Positions 5,451 to 8,101 of a DNA stretch of 8,101 bases are shown piece after piece. The notes beneath the pieces are model-generated. The model worked only from the letters and a program-made list of their open reading frames with translations, did not search any database and was not told where the DNA came from. The position numbers and the translations under genes were made by a program. This DNA is from an uncultured Gemella sp. (GTDB lineage Bacteria > Bacillota > Bacilli > Staphylococcales > Gemellaceae): positions 1-8,101 of the forward strand of contig CAMEOL010000041.1 in assembly GCA_945929765.1 (NCBI GenBank), read 5' to 3'. Numbering within the stretch: position 1 is the first letter of the stretch; the number at the start of each line of letters is the position of its first letter.

Positions 5451-7820
5451 CTAATCTTCGTCAGGTTCTGCAGGAACAATAATTACATTGTTATTATTTT
5501 CTGAAGGAGTAGTATTAGTTATAGGTTGAGATTGGCTATTTTCATCACTTTGTATGTTGTTCTCTTTATTATCCTCTTTCTTTTCTGTATCATTTTGTTC
5601 AGTAGTTGATTTTTTAGGTTGTACACGTACAGGATTTAAAGAAGCTTGAACATTTCTATCAATAACAGAGCCATATTTTCTAAGCACTCTACTATTATCT
5701 AATTTTACAAAATTAGTAGGAACAATATCTGTAACATAACCTATATCGTTATTGTTAGGATTTATTTTTATATTTTTAACACTAGTAGGCTGAATAAATT
5801 TGTCATTAGCTCCTACTAAATTTGGATCATATTCATTTATTATATTCATAAAGTACGCCCATTGATTGTGAGCATGAGAGAACCCAGGAAGTTCAGAAGG
5901 ACGATCATACCCAGTCCATAGTCCAAAAGTAATATTTTTAGAACCACCGACAACCCAACCATCATGATTATATTCTGCTGTACCAGTTTTTGCGTATAGA
6001 TTAGTATTATTGAATCGTAATGCAGCAGAAATATCTCCTGCTGTTCCGTTATTAGTTAAGACGTCATGAAGCATGTTTACCATTAAATAGCTTGTTGCTT
6101 CTGAATATACTTGTACTGCAGGGAAAGAAGCGTTATATATGGATTCTCCATTTTTATCGATAATTTCCTCTATAATATACGCTTGTTTATATTTACCACC
6201 ATTTGCAAATGTAGCGAAAGCATTAGTATTTTCTGTTACTGTAACACCGTTAGTAAGACCGCCAATAGCAGCGGCAAGTGTAGAGTAGTCAGTTTCAGAA
6301 AGATTTTTGAAATTCATTTTTGACAAATATTCTTTCATAGGATTTTCGTTATAGAAAGCAGAGTAAAGTCTTATTGTTGATAAGTTTAATGACTGTGCTA
6401 GAGCTTTTCTTGCAGGTATCATACCGTACACAATTTTGTCAAAGTTTTCTGGTGTCCAACCATTATAATTAAATCTTCTGTCTAATACTTGTGAGTTTGG
6501 TGTTATGTATCCTTTTTCTATTGCCGGAGCGTATACTAATAAAGGTTTAATAGTTGATCCAGGAGAACGAGTTGTTCTAGTTGCATGGTTTAATTGTTGG
6601 ATATTAAAGTCTCGGCCTCCAATAAAAGCTAATATTTTTCCAGTATTGTTTTCTATTAGTGTTGCTCCTAGTTCCATAGGATAATTAGTTCCACCTATAT
6701 TTTTTGCAACAAAGCCGGTATAGTTATTTTTAGCTGTTTCTAACTTATCGTATAGTTCTTTAACTATTGTTGTTTTAACTTTGTATCCTCCGGTAACAAA
6801 CTCAGTTTTATATTTTTCCACTAAACTATTTTTAAACTCTTTATCGCTGTTATATTTTTCTAATTCATTATTTTTTTTAGCGGCCTGTTCAGCTAATATT
6901 TCACCGGCAGAGGTAATAACTTCGTTAATAATGTATGGATATTTTGTTGATTCATCTGGCAAACTTTGAATGAATGAATTCTTTATATCAAAATTAATAG
7001 CTTCTTCGTATTCTGTTTTTGTAATAAAATCTTCGGATAACATTCTATCTAATACATATTTTTGTCTTGCAAATCCCGCAGCTAATTCCTCGTCAGATCT
7101 TGTGTTACCATTTCCGTCAAATGGAGTGTATTTAAAAGGTAATTGAACAAAGCCAGCTAAATAGGCAGCTTGTGCAATATTAAGGTCTTTAGACTTTATA
7201 CCGAAAACGCCGATAGCAGCAGTTTCTATCCCGCTAATATTTTGTCCAAGTCTATTTTTACCAAAAGGAGCCATATTCAAATAACTCTCCAATATTTCGT
7301 TTTTTTCGAACAATTTATTTACTCTAAGTGATAATAAAATTTCTTTAGCTTTTCGTTCGTACGATCGAGAGTTATCAAGGAGTTGATTTTTAACTAATTG
7401 TTGAGTTATAGTACTTCCACCAGAGGTAGAAGAACCATTTATTTCTCCGTAAGTTGCTCTTATTATGGCAAGCGGTTCTATCCCAATATTACTATAAAAA
7501 TCGGAATCTTCACTTGCAATAATGGCTTTTTTCACATTGTCTCCCATTTCACTAAGTGGTATAGACTTTCTCATCATTTCAGAATTAATAGTAGCTACTT
7601 TTTCTCCGTTAGCAAAATAGACATCACTGTTTATAGAAATGTTACTTATTTTTTCTTTCATTTCACTGTGTGATAATACTTGCTGATCTTTAACCAGACT
7701 ACTTAAAAATCCAATCGTTAACCCTGTAACTGTTGTTAGTAAAATTACTAGAGTCAATAGTAATGTCTTTAAAGAAAAAATTTTTTTGAATATTGATTTT
7801 TTATCGGTATTATTTACCAT
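5451..7820 (-). CDS. Class A penicillin-binding protein (transglycosylase/transpeptidase), PBP2a type
   Basis: A bifunctional peptidoglycan synthase of 789 residues, which polymerises lipid II and cross-links stem peptides outside the membrane. Residues 1-17 are a basic cytoplasmic tail and 18-42 a single membrane anchor. The GT51 transglycosylase domain follows (about 75-260), with EDSDF (catalytic Glu104), GGSTITQQ (134-141), RKAKEILLSLRVN (156-168) and EILESYLN (175-182). The transpeptidase domain (about 385-670) has SxxK as STIK (Ser422 nucleophile, Lys425), SLN (477-479) and KTG (611-613). The stretch LNMAPFGKNRLGQNISGIETAA and the region after KTG closely follow the pneumococcal PBP2a pattern. 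About 735-789 is a disordered, Asn/Glu/Ser/Thr-rich tail. The start at 7820 replaces a longer GTG reading at 7865, because GGAG lies 7 nt upstream of 7820 and the GTG would lie at the transcription start. The gene looks monocistronic. Confidence 0.95.
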   Translation of the reverse strand: MVNNTDKKSIFKKIFSLKTLLLTLVILLTTVTGLTIGFLSSLVKDQQVLSHSEMKEKISNISINSDVYFANGEKVATINSEMMRKSIPLSEMGDNVKKAIIASEDSDFYSNIGIEPLAIIRATYGEINGSSTSGGSTITQQLVKNQLLDNSRSYERKAKEILLSLRVNKLFEKNEILESYLNMAPFGKNRLGQNISGIETAAIGVFGIKSKDLNIAQAAYLAGFVQLPFKYTPFDGNGNTRSDEELAAGFARQKYVLDRMLSEDFITKTEYEEAINFDIKNSFIQSLPDESTKYPYIINEVITSAGEILAEQAAKKNNELEKYNSDKEFKNSLVEKYKTEFVTGGYKVKTTIVKELYDKLETAKNNYTGFVAKNIGGTNYPMELGATLIENNTGKILAFIGGRDFNIQQLNHATRTTRSPGSTIKPLLVYAPAIEKGYITPNSQVLDRRFNYNGWTPENFDKIVYGMIPARKALAQSLNLSTIRLYSAFYNENPMKEYLSKMNFKNLSETDYSTLAAAIGGLTNGVTVTENTNAFATFANGGKYKQAYIIEEIIDKNGESIYNASFPAVQVYSEATSYLMVNMLHDVLTNNGTAGDISAALRFNNTNLYAKTGTAEYNHDGWVVGGSKNITFGLWTGYDRPSELPGFSHAHNQWAYFMNIINEYDPNLVGANDKFIQPTSVKNIKINPNNNDIGYVTDIVPTNFVKLDNSRVLRKYGSVIDRNVQASLNPVRVQPKKSTTEQNDTEKKEDNKENNIQSDENSQSQPITNTTPSENNNNVIIVPAEPDED

Positions 7821-7827
7821 ATATTTT

Positions 7828-7831
7828 CTCC
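7828..7831 (-). promoter_or_regulatory. Ribosome binding site of the PBP gene
   Basis: GGAG on the minus strand, 7 nt before the ATG at 7820, fixes the translation start. Confidence 0.8.
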
Positions 7832-7845
7832 GAATTATATATCTA

Positions 7846-7861
7846 TAAGTAAAAATACTTA
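7846..7861. repeat. Small palindrome at the start of the PBP transcript
   Basis: TAAGTA and TACTTA flank a 4-nt spacer, a perfect 6-bp inverted repeat just downstream of the predicted transcription start. It could be an operator or a short 5' hairpin. It may also be chance in AT-rich DNA. Confidence 0.3.
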
Positions 7862-7868
7862 CCACTAT

Positions 7869-7877
7869 ATTATATCA
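7869..7877 (-). promoter_or_regulatory. Extended -10 promoter of the PBP gene
   Basis: The minus strand reads TGATATAAT, a perfect extended -10 element (TGnTATAAT), about 49 nt before the ATG. No good -35 box sits 17 nt further upstream, which is common for extended -10 promoters. The transcript would begin near 7862. Confidence 0.65.
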
Positions 7878-7952
7878 TAAATATAGAATAAATACTTTAA
7901 ATAAAGAAATAGCGGATAATAATAAAGTCCTTAAATTTCTACAAAATAAGAT

Positions 7953-7965
7953 TTATTATACGACC
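7953..7965 (+). repeat. TTATTATACRRCC motif, copy B
   Basis: TTATTATACGACC differs at one position from the copy at 5227-5239. With the inverted copy at 8048-8060 it brackets the hairpin at 8007-8046, giving a pair of imperfect inverted ends (14 of 16 positions over 7951-7966 and 8047-8062). Confidence 0.4.
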
Positions 7966-7997
7966 TATTAAGATAAGATCTATCTAATGGTGATTAT

Positions 7998-8046
7998 AAA
8001 AATAAAAATATTCTTACACAGCGAGTTTTCGCTGTATAAGAATATT
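7998..8046 (-). terminator. Strong intrinsic terminator on the minus strand
   Basis: An 18-bp stem (8007-8024 with 8029-8046) closes on a 4-nt loop and contains the GC-rich core CAGCGA/TCGCTG. The single imperfection (8017/8036) is a G-U pair in minus-strand RNA but an A-C mismatch in plus-strand RNA. On the minus strand the stem is followed by TTTATTTTT. Both facts point to termination of a minus-strand gene that lies beyond the right edge. Confidence 0.7.
7999..8020 (+). repeat. Short dispersed repeat, copy 2
   Basis: This segment matches 5155-5176 at 20 of 22 positions. Its right half forms the left arm of the hairpin at 8007-8046, which copy 1 does not have. Confidence 0.4.
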
Positions 8047-8047
8047 A

Positions 8048-8060
8048 GGCTGTATAATAA
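8048..8060 (-). repeat. TTATTATACRRCC motif, copy C (inverted)
   Basis: On the minus strand this reads TTATTATACAGCC, inverted relative to the copies at 5227-5239 and 7953-7965. It lies between the two hairpins at the right end. Confidence 0.4.
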
Positions 8061-8101
8061 ATGCGGTGGGTGATAAAAATCACCTACCGCATAAAATTTT
8101 T
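8061..8101. terminator. Second hairpin at the window edge, terminator-like
   Basis: A 14-bp stem, ATGCGGTGGGTGAT (8061-8074) with ATCACCTACCGCAT (8079-8092), closes on an AAAA loop. Its one imperfection is a G-U pair in plus-strand RNA. On plus the stem is followed by AAAATTTTT, where the T-run meets the window edge. On minus it is followed by TTTATTAT. Direction is uncertain: no plus-strand gene lies just upstream, so it may be a tandem terminator for a minus-strand gene, or the end of an unseen plus-strand transcript. Confidence 0.5.

Noticed and set aside
6111..7673. Several plus-strand frames of 62-91 codons
   Set aside because: They are all antisense to the PBP gene, whose catalytic motifs are intact. 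None has a ribosome binding site or a known motif.
7821..7865. Longer PBP reading from GTG at 7865
   Set aside because: It would start at or before the predicted transcription start, adds 15 residues unlike a cytoplasmic PBP tail, and ignores the strong site before 7820.

Overview
The window comes from an AT-rich, low-GC Gram-positive bacterium. The genes use TTG and ATG starts with AGGAG-type ribosome binding sites, and TGG is the normal tryptophan codon. It carries a full-length Rho factor, which streptococci lack, a YtiB-type carbonic anhydrase as in Bacillales, and a class A penicillin-binding protein of the pneumococcal PBP2a type. This mix suggests a Bacillales relative such as Gemella. 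The genus is an inference from protein resemblance and was not tested.

Left part (17-3055, plus strand): three tightly packed genes that look like one operon, whose promoter lies outside the window. The first resembles glucosamine-6-phosphate deaminase (NagB fold) but has lost the recognisable catalytic and phosphate-binding motifs. The second, 2 nt downstream, resembles isochorismate synthase (chorismate-binding fold) and has also lost its signature motifs. The third overlaps the second by 8 nt and is a ten-helix EamA/DMT-family transporter. All three frames are intact, so the two enzyme-like proteins look like retained, diverged proteins rather than ordinary pseudogenes. This is the most unusual part of the window.

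Middle (3056-5087, plus strand): a leader of about 100 nt with a sigma-A-like promoter, an orphan Shine-Dalgarno sequence and a terminator-like hairpin precedes rho. It is followed after 21 nt by a beta-carbonic-anhydrase (YtiB-like) gene, probably cotranscribed.

Right part (5088-8101): a 363-nt non-coding stretch separates the plus-strand carbonic anhydrase gene from a convergent minus-strand class A PBP gene. It contains a 79-nt, nearly perfect inverted repeat that could be a bidirectional terminator or a small IS-derived (MITE-like) element. The PBP gene has a clear extended -10 promoter and ribosome binding site, and these correct its start to 7820. Beyond it, 7878-8101 carries two strong tandem hairpins and short repeats that also occur in the 5088-5450 gap. 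No tRNA, rRNA, CRISPR array or intact mobile element is visible.
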